A stretch of 64,000 nt of DNA from Bradyrhizobium nivariense (GCF_029846715.1 NZ_JARVWW010000019.1:62001-126000), one strand, 5' to 3'. Counted from the first letter of the stretch, positions 1 through 10,918 are shown. Numbers and translations are program-made. Notes: generated by a model not told the origin, from the letters alone.

Positions 1-769
1 CGCGGCCGTAGAGGTCGATGACGTCCTCATTGCGCATGCGAATGCAGCCGGAGGAGACGTTGGTGCCGATGGTCCAGGGCTCGTTGGAGCCATGGATGCG
101 GTAGAGCGTCGAGCCCAGATACATCGCGCGCGCGCCAAGCGGGTTTTCCGGGCCGCCCTCCATGTGCCGTGGCAGATCGGGGCGGCGCGCGATCATTTCC
201 GCCGGCGGCGTCCAAGCCGGCCATTCGCGCTTGGCCGTGATCGACTTCACTCCAGACCAGGTGAAGCCGGGACGTCCGACGCCAATGCCGTAGCGCATCG
301 CCTTGCCGTTGCCCTCGACGAGATAGAGGAACTTGTTCGGCGTATCGACCACCAGGGTGCCGACGCTTTCCGTGCCGCTATAGTCAACAAGTTGCTTCTC
401 GAATCTCGGATCGAACTGACGCTGCCGCGGGTCGACCGCTTCCGGCTGCACGCCGGCTCCCTGCGGCTGAGGCTCGCCCATCGGCGGCAGACGGCGCTGG
501 TCGTAATAACCCGGCTGCTGCTGATACATCGGCTGCTGCGGAGCGTAGGCCGGACCGCGGCCGGGCCCGTCGCCGAACATGAACTCGATGAAGCCGCCGC
601 CCATGTTCGCATTGGAGGCGACGCGCACCGGTGCCGGCGGCACCTGCGGCTGGTAGAGCACCGCAGGCGGATCGTTCGGCACGGTGTTGTCGAAGGCGCT
701 AGCGCTGGTCGCGCCGGCTACGAAGGTGCAAGCGCTGCCAAGCAGCGCGACAGACATTTTTTTGAACAT
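1..769 (-). CDS. L,D-transpeptidase (YkuD family), secreted, C-terminus cut by window edge
   Basis: This encodes a periplasmic L,D-transpeptidase, which forms 3-3 peptidoglycan cross-links or attaches proteins to the wall. The start at 769 gives a short basic, hydrophobic signal peptide (MFKKMSVALLGSACTFVAG). A Pro/Gln-rich linker of about 100 residues follows, then the YkuD catalytic domain. The catalytic signature is visible near the truncated end: HGSNEPWTIG followed by SSGCIRM, with the nucleophilic Cys and the conserved His, Ser, Gly and Arg all present. About 256 codons are in the window and the C-terminus lies beyond base 1. It is divergent from the CheZ-like gene. Bradyrhizobium genomes carry many YkuD paralogues, so the family is certain but the exact member is not. 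Confidence 0.9.
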   Translation of the reverse strand, partial: MFKKMSVALLGSACTFVAGATSASAFDNTVPNDPPAVLYQPQVPPAPVRVASNANMGGGFIEFMFGDGPGRGPAYAPQQPMYQQQPGYYDQRRLPPMGEPQPQGAGVQPEAVDPRQRQFDPRFEKQLVDYSGTESVGTLVVDTPNKFLYLVEGNGKAMRYGIGVGRPGFTWSGVKSITAKREWPAWTPPAEMIARRPDLPRHMEGGPENPLGARAMYLGSTLYRIHGSNEPWTIGTNVSSGCIRMRNEDVIDLYGR

Positions 770-1081
770 CGACGTACTCTGTACTGTTTCGTCTAGTTAC
801 ATTCGCCGTCGAACGCGTCTGGCTGATCCACGCTCGCGACGTGGTCAATAAAGAGCAAAAGCCGTTTTGTTTGGTAAACGGCCACGGCGTTTCGATTCAC
901 CACGTCGTCATTGGCCGTGCAATTTGGCGATCAGCGTTTATTTTCGATGAACGCCGCGCACCCATGGTTAATCGCCCGTTTGCACGCCGTCGCGCGCGGC
1001 CGCACGACAGTTCCGGCTGTGAACTTCGTGTTAAATCGCTTCTGCCTACAAAGACGCGTGAGTGAGGTGGGGGGAGTATCT
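770..1081. other. divergent intergenic region, no gene seen
   Basis: This 312-base gap separates the divergent L,D-transpeptidase and CheZ-like genes and must hold both promoters. I see no convincing sigma-70 hexamer pair, long palindrome or coding frame in it. The in-frame extension of the CheZ-like gene upstream of 1082 does not look like its conserved N-terminus. Confidence 0.5.
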
Positions 1082-1861
1082 ATGGCTATTCACCGCAAAC
1101 GTTTTCGTGTCGAAGAGGCTATTGTCGGCGAGATGCCCAGCCCCGAAATGATTGAGGAGGCTGCGCCGATGCATAGCGAGATCATGGCCGAGTTGCGTGC
1201 GATCCGCGCACAGATGGCGAAGGGCACTGTGCCCTTGTCCGGCAGCGCTGCCATGGCGGCGATCGACGCGTCCACCGCCCACGAGCTCTCCGAAGCTCGT
1301 ACCATGCTCGATACTTACCGGGCGCAGATCGAGCAGTGCGAGAAGCTGAAGGTCGAGCTCGACCTCATCCACGACGCCATCGACCGTACCAAGCGCGAGA
1401 TCGCGACGCTGCACGGCAAGAGCTTCGACGGCGGCGAAATGGCCAAGGTCAATGGCGAGCTCGGCGCGGTCGTCGGCGGCACCGAACAGGCGACCCAGCA
1501 GATCCTCGAAGCCGCCGAGTCGATCGATCAGGCGGCCAGCGCGATGTCCAAGGTGCAATCGGCCGATCAGCAGAAGCTGCTCGCCGACGACATCCAGGAA
1601 CGCGTCATCTCGATCTTCGAAGCCTGCAACTTCCAGGACCTGACCGGCCAGCGCATCAGCAAGGTCATGACCACGATGAAGTTCATCGAGCAGCACATCA
1701 ACTCCATGATGGAGATCTGGGGCGGGGTCGACGCGATCAAGTCCCATGTGCCCGCGCCGGCCGACACCCGCAGCGAGGACGAAAAACTCCTCAACGGCCC
1801 GAAGCTCGCCGGCGACGTCGGCCACGCCTCGCAGGACGACATCGACGCGCTGTTCGACTGA
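1082..1861 (+). CDS. cheZ: CheZ-like protein phosphatase
   Basis: This 259-residue protein is mostly helical and resembles the chemotaxis phosphatase CheZ, which dephosphorylates CheY-P. The decisive motif is FQDLTGQRISKVM at about residues 184-196. It matches the CheZ active-site helix DLTGQ, whose Asp and Gln are the catalytic pair in the enterobacterial enzyme. The last residues, DDIDALFD, resemble the acidic C-terminal CheY-binding tail of CheZ. The middle (about 70-180) is Gln/Glu/Ala-rich and probably forms the long four-helix bundle hairpin. The ATG at 1082 follows GGTGGGGGG and is preferred to upstream codons. No other che gene is nearby, so the partner response regulator is unknown. 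A Rho-independent terminator follows directly. Confidence 0.8.
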   Translation: MAIHRKRFRVEEAIVGEMPSPEMIEEAAPMHSEIMAELRAIRAQMAKGTVPLSGSAAMAAIDASTAHELSEARTMLDTYRAQIEQCEKLKVELDLIHDAIDRTKREIATLHGKSFDGGEMAKVNGELGAVVGGTEQATQQILEAAESIDQAASAMSKVQSADQQKLLADDIQERVISIFEACNFQDLTGQRISKVMTTMKFIEQHINSMMEIWGGVDAIKSHVPAPADTRSEDEKLLNGPKLAGDVGHASQDDIDALFD

Positions 1862-1886
1862 GCGGACGCGACACTCTGAAAAACAA

Positions 1887-1914
1887 AACGCCGGCGCAAG
1901 CCGGCGTTTTTTTG
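1887..1914 (+). terminator. Rho-independent terminator of the CheZ-like gene
   Basis: A perfect 9-bp stem (AACGCCGGC, loop GCAA, GCCGGCGTT) runs directly into seven T residues, 26 bases after the stop codon. Confidence 0.93.
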
Positions 1915-1931
1915 TTTGGGCCCCTTCCGCC

Positions 1932-2051
1932 ACTGTCATCGTCCGCCTTGTGCGCAAATGCGCACCGGGGCGGACGATCCAGTAAACGCGGGCATCTCGG
2001 CTCAAGCACTGGCGGCGATTACTGGATGCCTCGCCTTCGCGTGGCATGACG
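1932..2051. repeat. intergenic mosaic repeat, Bradyrhizobium type
   Basis: The stretch opens with a hairpin-forming block (TCGTCCGCC ... GGGGCGGACGATCCAGTA) and closes with TACTGGATGCCTCGCC ... GGCATGACGA. CCAGTA and TACTGG form inverted ends around a central spacer. From memory, this GGACGATCCAGTA/TACTGGATGCC arrangement is a common non-coding repeat in Bradyrhizobium genomes. It lies between convergent genes. Confidence 0.6.
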
Positions 2052-2062
2052 ACGAGCGGTGC

Positions 2063-2584
2063 CTACGCTCTCGGCGCGCAGCGGACGTAGACCATGTTGC
2101 CGTAGCGGGTGGCGGCGTCCTTGTCGATGAAGCGGGTGATGAGGACGCGGCCGTCGAAGGAGACGATCTCGCGGTCCTGCTCGCCGGGCGTCGGACCCGC
2201 CGGCCCGATATAGTTCTTGCCGCTGGGCGAGCCCTTCAGCCGCAGCTCCTGCGGCGTCGCCTGGTCCGCCAGATGCATGATCACACCGCCGGAGGAACCG
2301 GCGGTGATCACGTAGGGATTTTTGCACTGGGCCCGGGCGGCAGCCTCGGTGCGGGCGCGGTCGGCCGGGTTCTGGAACGAGGCGAGGCCCCAGCGGCCGA
2401 CGACCTCGTCGGCGCGGATCGACGCGGGCATTTCCGGACCGGCGCCGGGCTCGGCCTCGGGCGGCGGTGAGGACGAAGAGAAGGACGGCAGGCTCATGCC
2501 GCCGCCGCAAGCGCCCAGCAGCAGCGCCAGGCAAGAGGCCGCCGCCAGATTGGCGACCGTGCGCGCGTGAGCTGAACTGATCAT
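2063..2584 (-). CDS. secreted lipoprotein of unknown function
   Basis: This 173-residue protein has a signal peptide ending in a lipobox (SCLALLLGACGGG), so the mature N-terminus is an acylated Cys at about residue 25. A Ser/Pro/Glu-rich linker follows (to about residue 55), then a globular domain that begins VVGRWGLASFQNPADRA and ends in a C-terminal Cys (YVRCAPRA). The ATG at 2584 gives the canonical signal peptide, so the 34 extra codons upstream are unlikely to be translated. I do not recognise the globular domain. It is small enough to be an envelope-associated binding protein or inhibitor, but no function is assigned. It is divergent from groES. Confidence 0.75.
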   Translation of the reverse strand: MISSAHARTVANLAAASCLALLLGACGGGMSLPSFSSSSPPPEAEPGAGPEMPASIRADEVVGRWGLASFQNPADRARTEAAARAQCKNPYVITAGSSGGVIMHLADQATPQELRLKGSPSGKNYIGPAGPTPGEQDREIVSFDGRVLITRFIDKDAATRYGNMVYVRCAPRA

Positions 2585-2740
2585 GGCATTCCCCCGAACA
2601 AGACCATGGCCGCACCCCACACGCAGCCAAGCGCAAAACCGCTGCCGGAGCAATGGCGTCCTTTTATACGCCGACGCTCCGAACAAGTTTCCAATGCCAC
2701 CATCCTATATCCGCCTCACCAATCGCTTAACCACCTTTGC

Positions 2741-2769
2741 TTGACAGGATCGCGGCCAAGCCATATTCC
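2741..2769 (+). promoter_or_regulatory. sigma-70-like promoter of groESL
   Basis: TTGACA (2741-2746) and TATTCC (2764-2769) are separated by 17 bp. The predicted start of transcription falls just before the CIRCE operator, which is the usual geometry for HrcA repression. Confidence 0.72.
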
Positions 2770-2780
2770 CGGGCGGACTA

Positions 2781-2807
2781 TTAGCACTCGGAAAGACCGA
2801 TTGCTAA
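2781..2807 (+). promoter_or_regulatory. CIRCE operator (HrcA binding site)
   Basis: TTAGCACTC, nine bases, GATTGCTAA. This matches the CIRCE consensus TTAGCACTC-N9-GAGTGCTAA with a single mismatch in the right arm. It lies downstream of the promoter and 93 bases before groES, so this groESL copy should be repressed by HrcA and induced by heat. Confidence 0.93.
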
Positions 2808-2900
2808 GCGCGCCGTTCGATCCTTGCAAGAGGGCGGACGGCAGCGCTGCCCCTCACCCACCTCCACTACTTCCGAAGCGAGCCTCCAAAGGGAAACGTC

Positions 2901-3197
2901 ATGGCTAAATCCAAATTTCGTCCGCTGCATGACCGTGTCGTGGTCAAACGTATCGATGCCGAGGCAAAGACCAAGGGCGGCATCATCATTCCCGACACCG
3001 CCAAGGAAAAGCCGTCCCAGGGCGAAATCGTCGCCGTTGGCCCCGGCGGCCGCGACGAGGCTGGCAAGCTGATCCCGATCGACCTCAAGGTCGGCGACCG
3101 CGTGCTGTTCGGCAAGTGGTCGGGCACCGAGGTCAAGATCGACAACGAAGATCTCCTGATCATGAAAGAGTCCGACATCATGGGCGTGATGGCCTAA
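2901..3197 (+). CDS. groES: co-chaperonin GroES (Hsp10)
   Basis: This 98-residue protein is a full-length GroES, the heptameric lid of the GroEL folding chamber in the cytoplasm. It begins MAKSKFRPLHDRVVVKRI. It contains the mobile-loop region (TKGGIIIPDTAKEKPSQGE), whose hydrophobic IIIP segment docks on GroEL, and it ends with the family's LLIMKESDIMGV strand. It is the first gene of a groES-groEL operon with a CIRCE operator upstream and a 162-base gap before groEL. Bradyrhizobium species carry several groESL copies under different controls (CIRCE, RpoH or NifA). The operator places this one in the HrcA group. Confidence 0.98.
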   Translation: MAKSKFRPLHDRVVVKRIDAEAKTKGGIIIPDTAKEKPSQGEIVAVGPGGRDEAGKLIPIDLKVGDRVLFGKWSGTEVKIDNEDLLIMKESDIMGVMA

Positions 3198-3227
3198 GGC
3201 CAGACGCCTGAACGGCCGCTGAATGCC

Positions 3228-3253
3228 ATGCCCGGATCATCAGATCCGGGCAT
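3228..3253 (+). other. groES-groEL intergenic hairpin
   Basis: A perfect 11-bp stem (ATGCCCGGATC, loop ATCA, GATCCGGGCAT) with no T-tract sits between groES and groEL. In Agrobacterium the groESL message is known to be cleaved at an intergenic stem-loop. A similar processing role here is inference. Confidence 0.8.
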
Positions 3254-3359
3254 CCATCATTCCGCCGGGTTCTCACTTCGGATCCCGGAATTGATGCGAC
3301 GAACACACAAGACACATCACGAAACAAGACCCATCACGAAGTAACAGGGATTGCAGAAC

Positions 3360-4988
<1,629 letters not shown>

Positions 4989-5014
4989 GGCCGATCCTCA
5001 CCTGACAGTGTTGC

Positions 5015-5044
5015 GAAGGCCGCCTCCGGGCGGCCTTCTTTTTT
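5015..5044 (+). terminator. Rho-independent terminator of groESL
   Basis: A 10-bp stem (GAAGGCCGCC, loop TCCG, GGCGGCCTTC) is followed by six T residues, 26 bases after the groEL stop. Confidence 0.93.
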
Positions 5045-5119
5045 GCCGATCATGGTCCATGCTTTCCAATTCAACCGGCGGCCAAAACCCACTACGGTGA
5101 CGCGCCGATTCTAATGTTT

Positions 5120-5168
5120 GGGCATGATCCTATCGGAAAACCGCTTCACACTTTTCCAGATCATGCCC
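5120..5168. repeat. REP-like palindrome (GGGCATGATC ... GATCATGCCC)
   Basis: The arms GGGCATGATC (5120-5129) and GATCATGCCC (5159-5168) are perfectly inverted. They enclose a second imperfect pair (CGGAAAA and TTTTCC) around the loop CCGCTTCACAC. From memory, this 49-bp element is a very abundant dispersed palindrome in Bradyrhizobium genomes. It overlaps the in-frame codons upstream of the next gene, which argues against an upstream start there. Confidence 0.75.
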
Positions 5169-5189
5169 CACTGCCCGAGGATTTCGTCG

Positions 5190-6401
5190 ATGCGCGCGCT
5201 TCTGGTTTGCCCGACAGTTTTATTGGCGGCTCTGCTTGCAGTTTCGCCTGAGGTCGCATCCGCCCAGATGAAGCTGTCGCCGAAGGCCACGGCGCCCGGC
5301 GGCGCCGAGACGCGCTATTTCACCTCGATCGACGGGCTGATGGACGGCAATGCCGACGTGATCCTGAAGGAGACACGCCAGGGCAAGACCGTCACCGCGG
5401 CCGTGCTCGACGTCTGTTATCCCGTCGCGAAGAATTCCGACCGCAAGGACCGCTTCGTCGTCAATCTCCAAGTCGCGGGCCAGAGCCTGACGGGCACGAC
5501 GCAGAGCCTCGGCGCGAAGGCACCCGTCACCGTCAAGCTGCTGCGCAAACAGGCCGGGGATACGTTCGAATTCCGCGGCCAGATCAGCATTGGCCAGACC
5601 ATGACCGAAGTCACCTCGCCCGACAATTCCGATCTCAGCGAGAAGGAGTTTCTGGACAACCAGACCTCCGACGACGGCATCACGCCGCAGCCGAAGGATT
5701 TCACCGACGTCTCGCCGGAAGCGATCGCGGTCAAGGTCAAGCTCGATACCGCGACCGATTTCCTGAAGAGCCTGAAGGGCCAGGACGTCGAGGTGACGCT
5801 GGCGAGCCTCAATGTCGGCTGCGACGCGCTGCGCGCCGGCGAGCAGACCATCAACATGTCGGTCGATCCGGAGCGCGCCGGCGCCCTGCTGGCGAAATTC
5901 AAGGCGATGCCCGGCGTCACCGTCGCGGGCTGGACCGCGGGCATCACCGAGATGGACCGCACCATCCGCATCCCCGCCGCCGATTGGCGCGACGGCGACA
6001 AGATCAATCGCGACAAGCTCGCATCAGCCGTCGCGGGCGTGCTGAGCAGGACGCTCGCGGCAAAGCCGGTCTCGCAAAGCTTCAACCCGGCGACCGGCAA
6101 GCTCAAGCTGGTCTTCAAGCGTCCGAACCTGGATTTCCCGGCACTCGAGCTCACCGACACAATCGAGGTCGCAGGGCTCGTCTCACCCGACAAGCCCGGC
6201 ACGACCGACAAGCTCATGCTCTGGATCGGTAGCCCCGCGACCACGACCGCTGATGAGAGCAGCAGCGCCAAGCTCAATCTCTCGGACGAAGCCGCGGCCG
6301 ACGAGGAAGGCGATCAGCCCGACGACAACGGCTCGGTCGAGGCGCTCGCCAAGGAGCTGAAAGGCCAGCGCTGGGACGCTGACAAGTCGGTGTGGAAGTG
6401 A
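5190..6401 (+). CDS. secreted protein of unknown function
   Basis: This 403-residue protein starts with a cleavable signal peptide (MRALLVCPTVLLAALLAV ... ASAQ) and has no further membrane segment. The body is rich in beta-forming and charged residues. The C-terminal 60 residues contain a low-complexity acidic stretch (DEAAADEEGDQPDDNG) and end GQRWDADKSVWK. A frame from 5118 is open, but its first 24 codons are the REP-like palindrome, so the ATG at 5190 is chosen. I do not recognise a domain. It is presumably periplasmic. The gene stands alone between groESL and a repeat-filled gap. Confidence 0.75.
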   Translation: MRALLVCPTVLLAALLAVSPEVASAQMKLSPKATAPGGAETRYFTSIDGLMDGNADVILKETRQGKTVTAAVLDVCYPVAKNSDRKDRFVVNLQVAGQSLTGTTQSLGAKAPVTVKLLRKQAGDTFEFRGQISIGQTMTEVTSPDNSDLSEKEFLDNQTSDDGITPQPKDFTDVSPEAIAVKVKLDTATDFLKSLKGQDVEVTLASLNVGCDALRAGEQTINMSVDPERAGALLAKFKAMPGVTVAGWTAGITEMDRTIRIPAADWRDGDKINRDKLASAVAGVLSRTLAAKPVSQSFNPATGKLKLVFKRPNLDFPALELTDTIEVAGLVSPDKPGTTDKLMLWIGSPATTTADESSSAKLNLSDEAAADEEGDQPDDNGSVEALAKELKGQRWDADKSVWK

Positions 6402-6418
6402 CGTAGCCACCTACTCTT

Positions 6419-6591
6419 GGTCATGGCCCGGCTTGACCGGGCAATCCAGTACGCCGAGACGGCTGTGGTTGCATCGATAGGCCGCTGCGTGCTGGATTCC
6501 CCGCTTGCCGCCTTCGCTAAAGCTTCGGCGCCCCTGGACCTGAACCCCGGCGAAGCCTTGGCGTAGCCGGGTCGCGGGGAATGACAGCGAG
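6419..6591. repeat. intergenic mosaic repeat, Bradyrhizobium type
   Basis: The stretch begins GGTCATGGCCCGGCTTGACC and ends CGCGGGGAATGACAGCG, with paired blocks such as GCAATCCAGTAC and GTGCTGGATTCC in between. TCATGGC ... GAATGACA and CCAG ... CTGG act as inverted ends. From memory this is a variant of the GTCATGGCCGGGCTTG repeat common between Bradyrhizobium genes. It separates two convergent genes. Confidence 0.6.
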
Positions 6592-6599
6592 CGAAAAAG

Positions 6600-6998
6600 C
6601 TAGTTCCCGTTGACGCGAAAGCGTAGCGGCTTGGGGCCAAGAAGCGTGAGCACGTCGCCCTGGCGCTTCCAGGTCTCGACGCTGCCGAGCGTCGCGACGA
6701 GATCGTCGTCGGCCTGGGCCCTTGGCGGCGGGCAGGACCGGTCCTGGATCTGGCCGGGGACGAAGATCACGGTGTTGCCTGCGACCGAGAACTGGCCCTT
6801 GCCACCCTTGCACCAGAGCTCCAGCACGACCTCGCCGTTGTCGCCGATCTCGATGTTGGGTATCCGCTTCGAGCCCGGCTGCGGCAGCGCCTCCAGCGTC
6901 ATCTCAGTGCCGAACGGAAAACCGTCCTCCGCACGCGCGAGCGTGGACATCACGAGCATTGCAACCGCCGCACACACCATCTGCTTGAGCGAAACCAT
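6600..6998 (-). CDS. small secreted protein, possibly META/HslJ-like
   Basis: This 132-residue protein has a signal peptide (MVSLKQMVCAAVAMLVM ... ARAEDG), and its mature part contains two Cys residues. The end (WKRQGDVLTLLGPKPLRFRV) resembles the last strands of META/HslJ beta-barrel domains, in which a WxxxGDxLxL pattern is common. That assignment is tentative. The ATG at 6998 is chosen because it starts the signal peptide directly. It lies 138 bases downstream of lctP on the same strand, beyond a strong double hairpin, so read-through from lctP is probably limited. Confidence 0.7.
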   Translation of the reverse strand: MVSLKQMVCAAVAMLVMSTLARAEDGFPFGTEMTLEALPQPGSKRIPNIEIGDNGEVVLELWCKGGKGQFSVAGNTVIFVPGQIQDRSCPPPRAQADDDLVATLGSVETWKRQGDVLTLLGPKPLRFRVNGN

Positions 6999-7057
6999 GA
7001 GACCTCTCGACCGACCTGATCTGCCGCACCTTCTATAAGACGGTGGCGCCATTGAGA

Positions 7058-7119
7058 AGGTTCGCCCCCGCGCGACGCAAAAATCCCCGCGGGGGCGAAC
7101 CTCGCGGGGATTTGCGTCG
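7058..7119 (-). terminator. two overlapping alternative hairpins downstream of lctP
   Basis: Read on the minus strand, one hairpin pairs 7119-7103 with 7091-7073 (core AAATCCCCGCG/CGCGGGGATTT) and has T residues in its 3' arm. A second, perfect 15-bp hairpin pairs 7102-7088 with 7072-7058 (AGGTTCGCCCCCGCG and its complement). They share bases 7088-7091 and the second uses the loop of the first, so only one can form fully. The first is a plausible lctP terminator. Confidence 0.65.
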
Positions 7120-7136
7120 AAGCCGGGCGTGGCCTG

Positions 7137-8801
<1,665 letters not shown>

Positions 8802-9114
8802 GGTCTTCCTCCCCCACGCATGTGTGCGGCAGGCGGCCCGCGTGGACAGCCGATCCTGCTTGACGCTGAAGCGATAACCCCCGAGCCGGACGCGAATTCC
8901 TCGCCAATGCAGCGGTTCCCGTCCGCTCACAAGCTCGCGAAATCCCGAAGGCCCCCACCCCGCGCCGTTAAGCCCCATGCTAGGGTTGCAAGCTGCAACA
9001 AGCCAACGCAAATTGCAGGACTTGCGACTTTAGTCTAAGCGCGCCCATTTCCGCCATCGTCTCAAGTCTTTGGCCCCGGGCAATTGTGCACATCCCCTCA
9101 GGAGACCCAGCTCT

Positions 9115-10878
9115 GTGAAGAACATCAGCGCCACGCTCGCGATCGTCTGGCGAATCGCCGCCCCTTATTTCCGGTCGGAAGACAAATGGGCCGGCTGCGG
9201 CCTGCTCGCCGCTGTCATCGCGATGGAGCTGGCGCTGGTCGCGATCGACGTCTTGGTAAACCAATGGCAGAACCGATTCTACAGCTCGCTGCAGGCAAGT
9301 GACTGGGATAGTTTCGTCAGGGAGATCTGGATCTTCATCGGCCTCGCCTCCACCTTCATCGCGCTGGCGGTCTACAAGCTGTACCTGAACCAGTGGCTCC
9401 AGATCCGTTGGCGGCAATGGCTGACCCGGCACTATCTGGGCGAATGGCTGCAAGGCGCCACCCATTACCGCATGCAGCTCAAGGGCGACGCGGCCGACAA
9501 CCCGGACCAGCGCATCACCGAGGACGTCAAGAACTTCGTCGAGCAGACCCTAACCATCGGGCTCGGCCTGCTCTCGTCGATCGTGACGCTGTTCTCCTTC
9601 GTGATCATCCTCTGGGGGCTTTCGAACGCCGCGCCGTTGCACCTGTTCGGCACCGACCTCATGATCCCCGGCTATCTGTGCTGGGGCGCGATGATCTACG
9701 CGATCTTCGGCACAGCGCTGACGCACTGGATCGGCGCCCCGCTGGTCAATCTCAATTTTGAGCAGCAGCGCTTCGAGGCCGACTTCCGCTTCAACCTCGT
9801 CCGCGTCCGCGAAAATTCCGAGCAGATCGCACTGCTCAAGGGCGAAGGCGCCGAACGCGGTCGCCTGCTGGATCGCTTCGGCTTCGTGATCGGCAACTGG
9901 TACGCCATCATGAGCCGTACCAAGCGCCTCACCGCGTTCACCGCGAGCTATCAACAGGCCGCCGTGATCTTTCCCTACGTGCTGGTGGCGCCGGCCTTCT
10001 TCGCCAAGAAGATCCAGCTCGGCGACATGATGCAGACCGCCTCCGCCTTCTCCAGCGTGCAAGGCGCACTGTCGTTCTTCGTCACGGCGTACCGGTCGCT
10101 GGCGGAATGGCGCTCGATCGTCGCGCGCCTCGACGGCTTCGAGATGTCGGTCGATGCGGCCGCGAACCTGCCGCCGCACGAGCCGGCGATTGCCCTCAAG
10201 GCCGCCGGCGGCAGCCGCACTATCGCCCTTGAGCAGCTCTGCGTGAACCTGCCGAGCGGCACGCCGCTGGTCGCCGCCGACGCCTTCGCCATCCAGACGT
10301 CGGAGCGCGTGTTGGTGACCGGACCGTCAGGGTCCGGCAAGTCGACGCTGTTCCGGGCCATCGCCGGCATCTGGCCGTTCGGCACCGGCACCATCTTCGT
10401 CCCCGAAAAGGCGAAGCTGATGATGCTGCCCCAGCGCCCCTATTTCCCGGTCGGCGTGCTGCGCGATGCCGTGGTCTATCCGGCTGCGCCGGGCGCATTC
10501 GAAACCGCACGCGTCAGGGACGCGCTGATCGCGGTGGGGCTGCCCGACCTCGCCGAGCGACTCGATGAGGAAGGCCATTGGAACCGGATGCTGTCGCTCG
10601 GCGAGCAGCAGCGCCTCGGGCTCGCCCGCGCGCTGCTGCACGCGCCCGACTATCTATTCCTCGACGAGGCCACCGCCTCGCTCGACGAGCCGTCCGAGGC
10701 CCGGCTGTACCGGCTGCTGACGGAAAAGCTGCCACTGGCCACCATCGTCTCGATCGGCCACCGCTCGACGCTCGACGCCTTCCACACCCGCAAGGTGACG
10801 ATGGTGAAGGACGGCGCGATCCACGTTCTCGGCAAAGGTGATGCGCCAGCCGAGAAGGAGCCGTCCGCGGCGGGCTGA
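9115..10878 (+). CDS. BacA/SbmA-like ABC exporter with fused ATPase (BclA/YddA type)
   Basis: This 587-residue protein has an N-terminal SbmA/BacA-like membrane domain (about residues 15-330, six or so membrane segments) fused to a cytoplasmic ABC ATPase. The ATPase is intact: Walker A GPSGSGKST at about 403, signature LSLGEQQRLGLARA, and Walker B YLFLDEATASLD. This fused layout is that of BclA of photosynthetic Bradyrhizobium, which imports nodule-specific plant peptides and is needed for bacteroid differentiation. It is also that of E. coli YddA and mycobacterial Rv1819c. The GTG at 9115 follows CAGGAGACCC at good spacing. Without a tree I cannot say whether this is the bclA orthologue or one of its paralogues. 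The gene is monocistronic. Confidence 0.85.
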   Translation: MKNISATLAIVWRIAAPYFRSEDKWAGCGLLAAVIAMELALVAIDVLVNQWQNRFYSSLQASDWDSFVREIWIFIGLASTFIALAVYKLYLNQWLQIRWRQWLTRHYLGEWLQGATHYRMQLKGDAADNPDQRITEDVKNFVEQTLTIGLGLLSSIVTLFSFVIILWGLSNAAPLHLFGTDLMIPGYLCWGAMIYAIFGTALTHWIGAPLVNLNFEQQRFEADFRFNLVRVRENSEQIALLKGEGAERGRLLDRFGFVIGNWYAIMSRTKRLTAFTASYQQAAVIFPYVLVAPAFFAKKIQLGDMMQTASAFSSVQGALSFFVTAYRSLAEWRSIVARLDGFEMSVDAAANLPPHEPAIALKAAGGSRTIALEQLCVNLPSGTPLVAADAFAIQTSERVLVTGPSGSGKSTLFRAIAGIWPFGTGTIFVPEKAKLMMLPQRPYFPVGVLRDAVVYPAAPGAFETARVRDALIAVGLPDLAERLDEEGHWNRMLSLGEQQRLGLARALLHAPDYLFLDEATASLDEPSEARLYRLLTEKLPLATIVSIGHRSTLDAFHTRKVTMVKDGAIHVLGKGDAPAEKEPSAAG

Positions 10879-10918
10879 ATCGCAGCGGACGCCGCGGAGC
10901 CTGGGGCCCTTCGTTGCG

